DNA of 6,850 bases from Ruminococcaceae bacterium UBA1448 (GTDB taxonomy: Bacteria > Bacillota > Clostridia > Oscillospirales > Ruminococcaceae), in assembly GCA_002329405.1 (NCBI GenBank), contig DCTE01000186.1, positions 14,522 through 21,371 of the forward strand, given 5' to 3'. Below the pieces are notes generated by a model. It did not search any database, was not told the DNA's origin, and saw only the letters and a list, made by a program, of their open reading frames with translations. Shown here piece after piece: positions 1 to 5,484 of the stretch. Within the stretch, counting starts at the first letter, position 1, and each line of letters starts with the position of its first letter. Position numbers and translations under genes: made by a program.

Positions 1-1395
1 CAGCCGCTGCCAGTTGCGGTCAAGGTCATCTTCGCTGACAACCGTATCAAATACCAACCCGCTCCCCGGCTGCCCCGGTTCCATCAGCAGATGCACCTCG
101 GCATAATGGCGCAGTGGTTCAAAATGCCCGACACCCTCGACAGTGTTGGTGATCGTTTCCTTATAAACAATATTGCCTTCACCGAAGGTGACCTGCATCC
201 CGAACCGGTCGGCGATCAATCGCTGCAATATCTCCAGCTGCACCTCGCCCATCAGCTGGACATGGATTTCCGATAGATGTTCATTCCAGACCATATGCAG
301 CTGCGGGTCTTCCTCTTCCAGCTGGGACAGTTTACGAAACGCCTCATAGACCGGCCCATCTTCCGGCAGTTGCAGCCGGTAGGTCAGTATCGGCACCAGT
401 ACCGGCGCCGCGGCGTTCTTCTCAAAACCCAGGCCATCGCCCGGCAATGTTTGGGACAGTCCGGTCACTGCAACAACCGAACCTGCCGGCGCATAATCGG
501 TCAGCTTATATTTTGCGCCCGAATACACACGAAGCTGGTCAGCTTTTTCCTGCCACTCCTGTCCGCCCGATACACCACTGAGCAGCGTCTTGACCGCCAG
601 CCCGCCGCCGGTAATCTTCATAAAGGTCAGCCGCGCACCAGACGCATCCCGGCTGACTTTGAAGACCCGCGCACCGAATTGGTCACCATATTCCGGCAGC
701 TTTACAAACCGTCCGAGCAATGAAAGCAGTCTGTCCACACCGTCCATTTTCAGAGCCGAACCAAAACAACAGGGAAAAATTTCCCGGTTTGCAACCGCCT
801 GACGCAGCAGTTCATCCGGGATTTTTCCGTTGTCAAGAAAGCTCTCCAGCGGTTCATCGCCGCAGACTGCCGCCTGCTCATAAAACCCGTCTGGGTCCTC
901 TTCCAGCTGGGAAAAGTCAATGCAGCCATCCCCAAACCGTTTGCGGAGCGATTCCATCACCGCTTTCCGGCCCTCCCCATCCGGGCTGGCAGTATCCAGC
1001 AGGTCGACCTTGTTGATAAACAGCAGCACTGGCAGATGGTACCGGCTGAGCAGCCGCCACAATGTTTCAGTATGGCCCTGGATACCGTCGCTGCCGCTGA
1101 TGACCAGCACCGCTGCATCCAGTACCCCAAGCACCCGCTCCGCTTCTGCCGAAAAGTCGACATGTCCCGGCGTATCCAGCAGGGTGACCTCCGTTTCTCC
1201 AAGCGGGAAAACCGCCTGTTTGGAAAAAATGGTAATCCCGCGTTCCCGTTCGAGCGTTTCTGTATCAAGAAAAGCATCTCCATGGTCGACTCGGCCGAGT
1301 TTACGAAGGCAGCCGGCTGTATATAATATTCCCTCTGAAAGAGTTGTTTTGCCCGCATCGACGTGTGCGAGAATTCCCATGACCAGTTTATTCAT
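1..1395 (-). CDS. Tet(M)/EF-G-like translational GTPase, N-terminal 465 residues (3' end outside window)
   Basis: A ribosome-associated GTPase of the Tet(M)/Tet(W)/EF-G superfamily, expected to act on the ribosome in the cytoplasm. All G motifs are visible: G1 AHVDAGKTT at residues 10-18, G2 RGIT at 52-55, G3 DTPGH at 74-78, G4 NKVD at 128-131 and G5 GSAL at 212-215. Domain II follows (about 240-330), then a domain III-like part (about 335-410) and the start of domain IV with HFEPLRHYAEVHL at 424-436. The frame is open to base 1, so the C-terminus is missing; Tet(M) itself is 639 residues. The ATG at 1393-1395 is preceded by GTGAGG at a normal distance. The kinase gene ends 16 bases upstream, so the two may be cotranscribed. 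I read it as the chromosomal Clostridia paralogue of ribosomal protection proteins rather than a proven resistance gene. Tet(M) residues that contact the drug site lie beyond the window, so resistance cannot be judged. Confidence 0.9.
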   Translation of the reverse strand, partial: MNKLVMGILAHVDAGKTTLSEGILYTAGCLRKLGRVDHGDAFLDTETLERERGITIFSKQAVFPLGETEVTLLDTPGHVDFSAEAERVLGVLDAAVLVISGSDGIQGHTETLWRLLSRYHLPVLLFINKVDLLDTASPDGEGRKAVMESLRKRFGDGCIDFSQLEEDPDGFYEQAAVCGDEPLESFLDNGKIPDELLRQAVANREIFPCCFGSALKMDGVDRLLSLLGRFVKLPEYGDQFGARVFKVSRDASGARLTFMKITGGGLAVKTLLSGVSGGQEWQEKADQLRVYSGAKYKLTDYAPAGSVVAVTGLSQTLPGDGLGFEKNAAAPVLVPILTYRLQLPEDGPVYEAFRKLSQLEEEDPQLHMVWNEHLSEIHVQLMGEVQLEILQRLIADRFGMQVTFGEGNIVYKETITNTVEGVGHFEPLRHYAEVHLLMEPGQPGSGLVFDTVVSEDDLDRNWQRL

Positions 1396-1411
1396 CCCAA
1401 ACCCTCACAAA

Positions 1412-1960
1412 TTATAATTTGAAATTGCTTTTTATTATCTCATAATTCTCACTTACCGGCATATTGCCATCCACGAATAACAAAGGGCAAATCAGCTTTT
1501 TTTGCCAATCATCGTGTTTCACCTTACTTCTCATATCCATGCCGCCATGATCATAAGAAGCCGCCCACTTCATAAAATTCACATGATGATCATACATATC
1601 GCCGCCAAAATCAATTCGGGAGCCAAACTTTTCCCGTTCTCTTCTATTCAGCCTTTGTAGTCTGATATCCGTATCTGTCTCAACGCGGATGGCCAATGTA
1701 AATAAAGGAATGAATTCATCGCCCCAATCAGCAAGTGAACCGGAGATCACAACATGGTCATGCCGCTGTATATCTTCTCTCATGAGTTTCATTCTACTGG
1801 AAAGACAGCGTTTTACAGTATAGGGCGGATTAGTCGGTTCCCAAAAATAATCATCTGTATCCATAAAAAAATAGCCTGATTTTTCACTAATATATCTTCC
1901 GAGTGTAGAAGTCCCCGAACCTGAAGCACCATATATATGAATGATCTGCTTCATTATCAT
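1412..1960 (-). CDS. small P-loop nucleotide kinase-like protein (AAA/adenylate-kinase-like), 182 aa
   Basis: A soluble P-loop NTPase of the small-molecule kinase type; its substrate is unknown. The P-loop GASGSGTST lies at residues 11-19 after a beta strand (IIHIY). The usual Walker A lysine is replaced by Thr17, as in phosphoribulokinase-type loops. An acidic DTDDYFW motif (34-40) sits where kinases of this fold bind substrate. VVISGS (70-75) is the likely Walker B strand, and RLNRREREKFGSR (103-115) resembles an arginine-rich lid. The first ATG is preferred because AGAGAGG lies 5 bases upstream of it; the Met at codon 3 is the alternative. The start overlaps the stop of a 36-codon frame by ATGA. 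A sampled 60-base stretch is about 40% GC against about 60% in the neighbouring GTPase gene, and purine-rich AT codons are common, which suggests acquisition by transfer. I recall similar proteins annotated only as AAA-family ATPase. Confidence 0.85.
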   Translation of the reverse strand: MIMKQIIHIYGASGSGTSTLGRYISEKSGYFFMDTDDYFWEPTNPPYTVKRCLSSRMKLMREDIQRHDHVVISGSLADWGDEFIPLFTLAIRVETDTDIRLQRLNRREREKFGSRIDFGGDMYDHHVNFMKWAASYDHGGMDMRSKVKHDDWQKKLICPLLFVDGNMPVSENYEIIKSNFKL

Positions 1961-2067
1961 ATTCGCCTCTCTTCTTCATTCTGAAAGGGTAGTCTTGCCC
2001 GCGTCAACCTGAGCCAACAAACGGACAGACAGATAATAATTGGTTTTTTGGGGTCATGTTCGCTCAT
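1957..2067 (-). CDS. 36-codon leader-like ORF, translationally coupled to the kinase gene
   Basis: The frame begins with ATG at 2065-2067, seven bases after a perfect AGGAGG. It starts MSEHDPKKPIII and ends LPFQNEEERRI. Its TGA shares bases with the ATG of the kinase gene (ATGA), the usual geometry of translational coupling. The second half is basic and does not look like a folded protein. It overlaps, in a different frame, a relic of a GTPase P-loop, so the frame may exist only because an older gene was shifted out of frame. What is seen is a strong ribosome binding site and a coupled stop/start. That the peptide or its translation matters is inference. Confidence 0.35.
   Translation of the reverse strand: MSEHDPKKPIIICLSVCWLRLTRARLPFQNEEERRI
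1976..2067 (-). pseudogene. relic 5' end of a second Tet(M)-like GTPase gene
   Basis: Read from the ATG at 2067, the first codons give MSEHDPKKPIII. After a frame break at 2022-2033 (TCTG TCTG TCCG, a short tandem repeat), another frame gives LLAQVDAGKTTLSE and a TGA stop at 1976-1978. The intact GTPase downstream has ILAHVDAGKTTLSE at residues 8-21, matching 12 of 14 residues. The DNA matches at 30 of 42 positions, with most differences in third codon positions. The similarity is therefore real at the protein level but old, not a fresh duplication. The strong AGGAGG and promoter in front probably belonged to this gene. Homology stops exactly where the kinase start region begins. Confidence 0.6.
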
Positions 2068-2068
2068 G

Positions 2069-2120
2069 AAAAAGCCTCCTGTTGTGGTCATATACTTTTT
2101 TAGTATATCACAACAGGAGG
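2069..2120 (-). terminator. 46-bp interrupted palindrome: terminator-like hairpin covering promoter -10 and ribosome binding site
   Basis: CCTCCTGTTGTG (12 bases) pairs perfectly with CACAACAGGAGG (plus-strand arms 2075-2086 and 2109-2120). ATATACT pairs inside it with AGTATAT (2090-2096 and 2102-2108), with a 5-base A/T loop and a 3-base bulge. On the minus strand the hairpin is followed by CTTTTTC, so it can end transcripts coming from the secreted-protein gene about 80 bases upstream. In such read-through RNA the AGGAGG is buried in the stem. In RNA started at the internal promoter only the right arm is made and the site stays free. Whether it works as terminator, operator or both is inference. 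Confidence 0.55.
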
Positions 2121-2130
2121 AAATCGTCGA
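2102..2130 (-). promoter_or_regulatory. sigma-A-type promoter for the leader/kinase/GTPase genes
   Basis: On the minus strand TCGACG (bases 2125-2130, four of six matches to TTGACA) is followed after 17 bases by TATACT (2102-2107, five of six matches). A TG one base before the -10 makes it an extended -10. Transcription would start near 2095, leaving a short leader before the AGGAGG at 2075-2080. The -10 lies inside the long palindrome at 2075-2120, so a protein bound to that palindrome would block it. The call rests on consensus matching only. Confidence 0.5.
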
Positions 2131-2200
2131 GAGATCTATCTGAAAAACATCAGTTTTTTATTCCGACAAAGCAATAAATAGGCCCTACCATCTTGGGCAT

Positions 2201-3937
2201 TTATATCCATCTTCCTTTCCCGTCGACCCGATAGCCATCCGGTGTGGTGGTATTGGTCAGCATTGCACCATCCGAACCAAGATAATACCAATATGCCCCG
2301 GTCTTAACCCATTTGTTTGCCGCCATTGCGCCGGAGCCGCTAAAGTAATACCACTTACCGTCCAGCTTCAGCCACTGGCTTTCCGCCATCTTGCCGCTGC
2401 CGCCAAACCAGTACCAGACGCCGCCAATCTTCGCCCAGCTGGATTCATAACGGCTGCCGTCAGATTTGACATAGTACCATTTTCCATAGTCTTTAACCCA
2501 GCAGTTTGTCTTCATCTTTCCATCTGCACCGAGATAGACATATTTTCCATCTTTTAACCGCCAGCAGTTAACAACCCCTGCCCCATAATCATTGAGGTAA
2601 TACCAGTTTCCAGACGCCTGAATCCATCTGCTTTTCTGCATCACGCCATCTTGATAATAGTAAGCCTTGCCATTCTGATAGATCAGGCCGTTTGGAGTGG
2701 AATCAGGTGACGAATCAATCAGCGCGCCGTCTTCACCAAAAGTATAGGTTCTGCCGTCAATCACCTGGGTACCAGTCAGCATCAGCGGCTCTTTTTGACC
2801 GCCCCAACCGGTTGCCTCACCAAAATAGTAGGTCTTGCCGTTTGCTGCCGTATACCAGCTATTGGCAGCAATTCCATAGAAAGAGTACCATGGACGGTCA
2901 ATGTTGTCAAACTTTCGATTTTCTCCGGTCAGAGTCTGACCGTTCCAGGCATCGGCATATTCCCGCATATAACTATTGTAGGGCATCCAAGCGTACAGAT
3001 ATTCTTCCCGTGCAATATACCCGATATTAGTAACCGTTGCAGGATAAACAACATGGCTGACCCCTTCTTCTATAGTCGTGATACCCCAGGGAATTACCAC
3101 AATAGAATCCGCTGCGCTCAGCCGTTCACAGACGCTCTCTGACAGGATTTCAGTATTCGGATGGTAGATAATGGACTGTTCGTCCATGCCGTATGGAATT
3201 TTTTCCAGCGTCTTATAATCCTTGGAATAGAGACACCCCTCATAAACCGCAAAATATGGATTATCCTCCTCAACCTGATAACTGCGTGCAGCCCCGCCTG
3301 CTACACTGGATACATCTTTCCCCAATGTCAAGGAATCAAAAAGGATAGCGTCGGTGGAAGCAAACAGGATCTGCCCATCCTGGATCTGTGCCGCTGCATC
3401 GGTACGAAGTTCTTCCAACGTCAAATCCACGACGGCTATGTCATCTCCTATCACCAGATTTTTCATATAATCCCGATATGGATATAATTCGGTATAAAAC
3501 GTGCGGTAATCATAAAATATCCGACTCACAGAATCTACCCCATCTGGATTTTCAATTGTCAGCGTCTTTGTTTTGGGGTCGAGAGAATAGGAGATGGTAT
3601 TCTTCCATTCGGCGTCTGTATGCAGGGTGCCGGTGATGGTGTTGGTCAGCGTCTTCTTTTCATTGGAGACGATGGCGGTATAATTAAGCGCATTATATTT
3701 TTCGAGATCCGCTTTAGAGTAAGTTGTCGAACGCGCAATTTCTGCTTTGACCTCCGCTTCCGAAACATAATCCGCGCCAACGTAAGTACGAATATACAAA
3801 ACCCCATCAGACAGTACCCATTTATACTCTCCTGCTTTTGTCCCCTGTGCCAGAATTTCTTCGGCACAAACGGCAGAGGTCAGGCAGAAAAACGCCACAA
3901 TGGATAACATCAGCGATAAAAACCCGACTTTTTTCAT
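2201..3937 (-). CDS. secreted BspA-like repeat protein with C-terminal choline-binding-type cell-wall repeats, 578 aa
   Basis: An exported surface protein without a recognisable catalytic domain. The signal peptide covers residues 1-25: MKK, a hydrophobic core, and probable signal peptidase I cleavage after VCA. Residues 26-150 are mixed and unassigned. About 155-310 resembles BspA-type leucine-rich repeats: NLVIGDDI (160-167), SLTLGKDV, and NPYFAVYEGCLYSKDYKTL (226-244), a typical phrase of that family. From about 357 to 413 is a first wall-binding unit (WYTAANGKTYYFGE). Residues 417-578 hold about seven repeats and the tail DGYRVDGKGRWI. The start is the ATG at 3935-3937, because GGAAGG lies just upstream and the signal peptide begins there; the frame extends 12 codons further upstream. 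It stands alone, divergent from the beta-helix gene. A role in adhesion or wall attachment is inferred from the domains. Confidence 0.88.
   Translation of the reverse strand: MKKVGFLSLMLSIVAFFCLTSAVCAEEILAQGTKAGEYKWVLSDGVLYIRTYVGADYVSEAEVKAEIARSTTYSKADLEKYNALNYTAIVSNEKKTLTNTITGTLHTDAEWKNTISYSLDPKTKTLTIENPDGVDSVSRIFYDYRTFYTELYPYRDYMKNLVIGDDIAVVDLTLEELRTDAAAQIQDGQILFASTDAILFDSLTLGKDVSSVAGGAARSYQVEEDNPYFAVYEGCLYSKDYKTLEKIPYGMDEQSIIYHPNTEILSESVCERLSAADSIVVIPWGITTIEEGVSHVVYPATVTNIGYIAREEYLYAWMPYNSYMREYADAWNGQTLTGENRKFDNIDRPWYSFYGIAANSWYTAANGKTYYFGEATGWGGQKEPLMLTGTQVIDGRTYTFGEDGALIDSSPDSTPNGLIYQNGKAYYYQDGVMQKSRWIQASGNWYYLNDYGAGVVNCWRLKDGKYVYLGADGKMKTNCWVKDYGKWYYVKSDGSRYESSWAKIGGVWYWFGGSGKMAESQWLKLDGKWYYFSGSGAMAANKWVKTGAYWYYLGSDGAMLTNTTTPDGYRVDGKGRWI
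2204..2689 (-). repeat. tandem cell-wall-binding repeats within the secreted protein
   Basis: The coding sequence for residues 417-578 is a run of units of roughly 20 residues with the pattern W-x(5-8)-G-x-W/A-Y-Y-hydrophobic-x(2)-D/S-G-x-M. Examples are SRWIQASGNWYYLNDYGAG, NCWVKDYGKWYYVKSDGS, SQWLKLDGKWYYFSGSGAM and NKWVKTGAYWYYLGSDGAM. The aromatic WYY core is that of CW_binding_1/choline-binding repeats, which hold proteins to teichoic acids or glucans. Unit number may vary between strains; that is a known habit of such repeats, not something seen here. Confidence 0.8.
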
Positions 3938-4018
3938 TTTGTCCTTCCTTTCTGTTATCAATATTCTGCACAAACTTCCGACATTTTGTAAACCTTCTGC
4001 ATCGGAATCACCCTTTCA

Positions 4019-4048
4019 TTTATAAAACAAATAAAAAGCATATTTAAA
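4019..4048 (-). promoter_or_regulatory. possible promoter for the secreted-protein gene
   Basis: On the minus strand TTTAAA (4043-4048, four of six matches to TTGACA) lies 18 bases before TATAAA (4019-4024, five of six). The untranslated leader would be about 75 bases. A second weak candidate, TTTACA with CAGAAT, lies closer to the start codon. The region is very AT-rich, so chance matches are likely. Confidence 0.25.
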
Positions 4049-4093
4049 TGCAGATTTTCAGAATGTTCATATAATATTTACAAATATGCTTTT
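4034..4093. repeat. 12-bp perfect inverted repeat in the divergent intergenic region
   Basis: AAAAGCATATTT (4034-4045) and its exact complement AAATATGCTTTT (4082-4093) flank a 36-base AT-rich spacer. Each arm also sits in a local near-palindrome: GCATATTTAAATGC at 4038-4051 and ATATTTACAAATAT at 4074-4087. The pair lies between two divergent genes, upstream of the MerR-type promoter and over the possible promoter of the secreted-protein gene. It could be a twin operator or a weak cruciform/hairpin. Base composition raises the chance of coincidence. Confidence 0.4.
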
Positions 4094-4132
4094 GCAGGCA
4101 TACTATTTTTCAGAAACAGATCAGAAAAAGGC

Positions 4133-4163
4133 TTGACATGGAGCGAACTCCAGGTTATATAAT
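4133..4163 (+). promoter_or_regulatory. MerR-family-type promoter/operator of the DUF3737-like gene
   Basis: A perfect TTGACA (4133-4138) and a perfect TATAAT (4158-4163) are 19 bp apart, longer than the normal 17. The spacer region holds the dyad ACATGGAG (4136-4143), CGAA, CTCCAGGT (4148-4155), whose arms match at 7 of 8 positions. Long spacing plus a spacer dyad is the established design of promoters activated by MerR-family regulators, which untwist the DNA to bring the two boxes into register. The GGAG/CTCC half-sites resemble those of stress-responsive MerR regulators of Gram-positive bacteria. No MerR gene is in the window, so the regulator is unknown. Confidence 0.75.
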
Positions 4164-4227
4164 AAAACCACGATAGAAAGAGAGATTCTGCTCCCATTGC
4201 AGAAAGATACAGAAAGGAATGGACAGC

Positions 4228-5073
4228 ATGGAAAAATACGAAAATCTGACACTCGATGAGGAACGCGCACTGTATGGCATCCACGATGCGGAGGTTGTAA
4301 ACTGCCGGTTTGAGGGTCCCGCCGATGGAGAATCGGCATTGAAAGAATGTGGAAATATTCAGGTCAGAAACTGTGATTTCCTGCTGCGTTATCCACTTTG
4401 GCATGTGACGGGCGGTGAAATCGAAAACAGCCGGATGACCGATACCTGCCGCGCCGCGCTGTGGTACGACAGCGATATGAAAATTACCGACAGCGTACTG
4501 GGCGGCATAAAGGCACTGCGGGAATGCGACCGCTCCACCCTGACCCGCTGCGAAATCGTCTCGCCGGAATTTGGCTGGATCTGCCGCGGGGTCAATATCA
4601 ATGACTGCTCGCTTGTGAGCGAATACCCTTTCTTCCAGTCCCGGAATATGGAAATCGAAGGGCTGAAGATGAAAGGAAAATACTCCTTCCAGTATGTTGA
4701 AAACGTCGTCATCCGCAACTCGGTGCTGGATACCAAGGACGCTTTCTGGCACGCAAGAAATGTCGCCGTATACGATTCGGTCATCAAGGGCGAATATCTG
4801 GCCTGGTACAGCAAAAACCTGCGCCTCATCCGCTGCAAGATCATCGGCACCCAGCCGCTGTGCTACTGCAAAGGCCTGGTGCTGAAAGACTGTGAAATGG
4901 AAGGCGCGGACTTCGCGTTTGAGAACAGCGACGTGACCGCCACCATCAACGGTGAAATCATCAGCGTCAAAAACCCGCATCACGGTTCGATCACTGCTGA
5001 CCATATTGGTGAGATTATCCTTGATGAACATATCCGCAAAGACGCCGACTGCGAAATCAACACCCGTCAATAA
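4228..5073 (+). CDS. DUF3737-like right-handed beta-helix protein, 281 aa
   Basis: A soluble, probably cytoplasmic protein of the DUF3737 type; no signal peptide or membrane segment is seen. Its function is unknown. The fold is readable as a beta-helix. Short motifs of the form [N/D/R]-[C/S]-x-hydrophobic recur at 25, 48, 67, 88 and then exactly every 19 residues: 107, 126, 145, 164, 183, 202 and 221. Examples are RCEIVS, DCSLVS, NSVLDT, DSVIKG, RCKIIG and DCEMEG. Conserved-looking blocks are ERALYGI (12-18), GPADGESALKE (30-40), RYPLWHV (54-60) and SPEFGW (112-117). The protein is rich in cysteine. Start choice: the ATG at 4219 has AAAGGA directly abutting it, whereas the ATG at 4228 lies 9 bases after that site and begins MEKYEN, so 4228 is preferred. 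It is a single-gene unit with a MerR-type promoter upstream and a hairpin terminator downstream. Confidence 0.88.
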   Translation: MEKYENLTLDEERALYGIHDAEVVNCRFEGPADGESALKECGNIQVRNCDFLLRYPLWHVTGGEIENSRMTDTCRAALWYDSDMKITDSVLGGIKALRECDRSTLTRCEIVSPEFGWICRGVNINDCSLVSEYPFFQSRNMEIEGLKMKGKYSFQYVENVVIRNSVLDTKDAFWHARNVAVYDSVIKGEYLAWYSKNLRLIRCKIIGTQPLCYCKGLVLKDCEMEGADFAFENSDVTATINGEIISVKNPHHGSITADHIGEIILDEHIRKDADCEINTRQ

Positions 5074-5089
5074 TTATCACGATATACCA

Positions 5090-5130
5090 AAAGCTCCCCG
5101 AAAGGTTGGTTTCCTTCAGGGAGCTTTCTT
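5090..5130. terminator. intrinsic terminator, probably bidirectional
   Basis: AAAGCTCCC (5090-5098) pairs with GGGAGCTTT (5119-5127) in a perfect 9-bp stem. The 20-base loop can pair further (AAGG with CCTT). The plus strand continues TTTCTTTAA and the minus strand GCTTTTGG. It lies 16 bases after the beta-helix gene and about 17 bases beyond the stop of the oppositely oriented 107-residue gene, so it fits as a shared terminator of convergent genes. Confidence 0.8.
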
Positions 5131-5146
5131 TAACTGTTTGCAGACA

Positions 5147-5470
5147 TTATAATGCGTACTTTTCCACAGCCATCTGCCATAGAAAATCAGCGGCCTGCTG
5201 ATAACCGCTCCCATCGGGGGCCTGTTTTCCCCGCCAGGATGCGTAATAGACGATGTCTTCGTCCACCTCTTCCGCCTTGCCAATCATCAGATCATACATA
5301 GACTCGCTTGCAGCGGTAAAGCGGATACCGGCTTCATCCCCTTCCGGGAAACTGCCGCAAAGGTAGTGCAGTTTTCCGTCCGGCATCAGCAGCTGCAATT
5401 CCGCAATATAATAGACCAGTCCGCCCTCGGCAACCTTGCGGCTGCACTGGCGGTGATAATATTTTTCCAT
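5147..5470 (-). CDS. hypothetical protein downstream of pflB, 107 aa
   Basis: I do not recognise this protein. It is small and acidic, with no signal peptide or membrane segment. It starts MEKYYHRQCSRKVAEGG, continues with strands such as VYYIAELQLL and a LCGSFPEGDEAG turn, and ends in a likely helix, AADFLWQMAVEKYAL. The ATG at 5468-5470 is chosen because GGAGGG lies 7 bases before it; a TTG start six codons upstream would overlap the pflB stop and has no better site. It begins 14 bases after pflB on the same strand, so the two are very likely one transcript, ending at the hairpin beyond 5130. The position suggests a link to pyruvate formate-lyase or fermentation, but nothing in the protein itself shows this. 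Confidence 0.8.
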   Translation of the reverse strand: MEKYYHRQCSRKVAEGGLVYYIAELQLLMPDGKLHYLCGSFPEGDEAGIRFTAASESMYDLMIGKAEEVDEDIVYYASWRGKQAPDGSGYQQAADFLWQMAVEKYAL

Positions 5471-5484
5471 CAGCTGCCCTCCGC

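Noticed and set aside
277..723. A 148-codon plus-strand frame opposite the GTPase
   Set aside because: The minus strand is continuously open with all G motifs in order; the plus-strand product is low-complexity and arginine-rich, as expected of a shadow.
1..1395. A tetracycline resistance gene such as tet(M) or tet(W)
   Set aside because: The protein is of the same superfamily, but its sequence fits the chromosomal Clostridia paralogue better and the decisive C-terminal part is outside the window.
1408..1421. The 14-bp perfect palindrome CAAATTATAATTTG, with a TATAAT, just before the GTPase start
   Set aside because: It is pure AT apart from its ends, overlaps the kinase stop codon and has no acceptable -35 box, so chance is the simpler explanation.
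2182..2198. A GCCC/GGGC hairpin just after the secreted-protein stop as its terminator
   Set aside because: The stem is only 4 bp with a 9-base loop and no clear U-tract; the palindrome at 2075-2120 is a much better candidate.
3863..3937. A lipoprotein signal peptide in the secreted protein
   Set aside because: The cysteine near the cleavage site follows S-A-V, which does not fit a lipobox, whereas V-C-A followed by EE fits signal peptidase I.
4078..5070. A 330-codon open frame on the minus strand opposite the beta-helix gene
   Set aside because: It mirrors the plus-strand gene almost end to end, its product has no recognisable domain, and the plus frame has clear periodic motifs and a promoter. 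It is an antisense shadow.
4228..5073. A pentapeptide-repeat (Qnr-like) protein
   Set aside because: The period is 19 residues, not 5, and the coils lack the A(D/N)LXX pattern.
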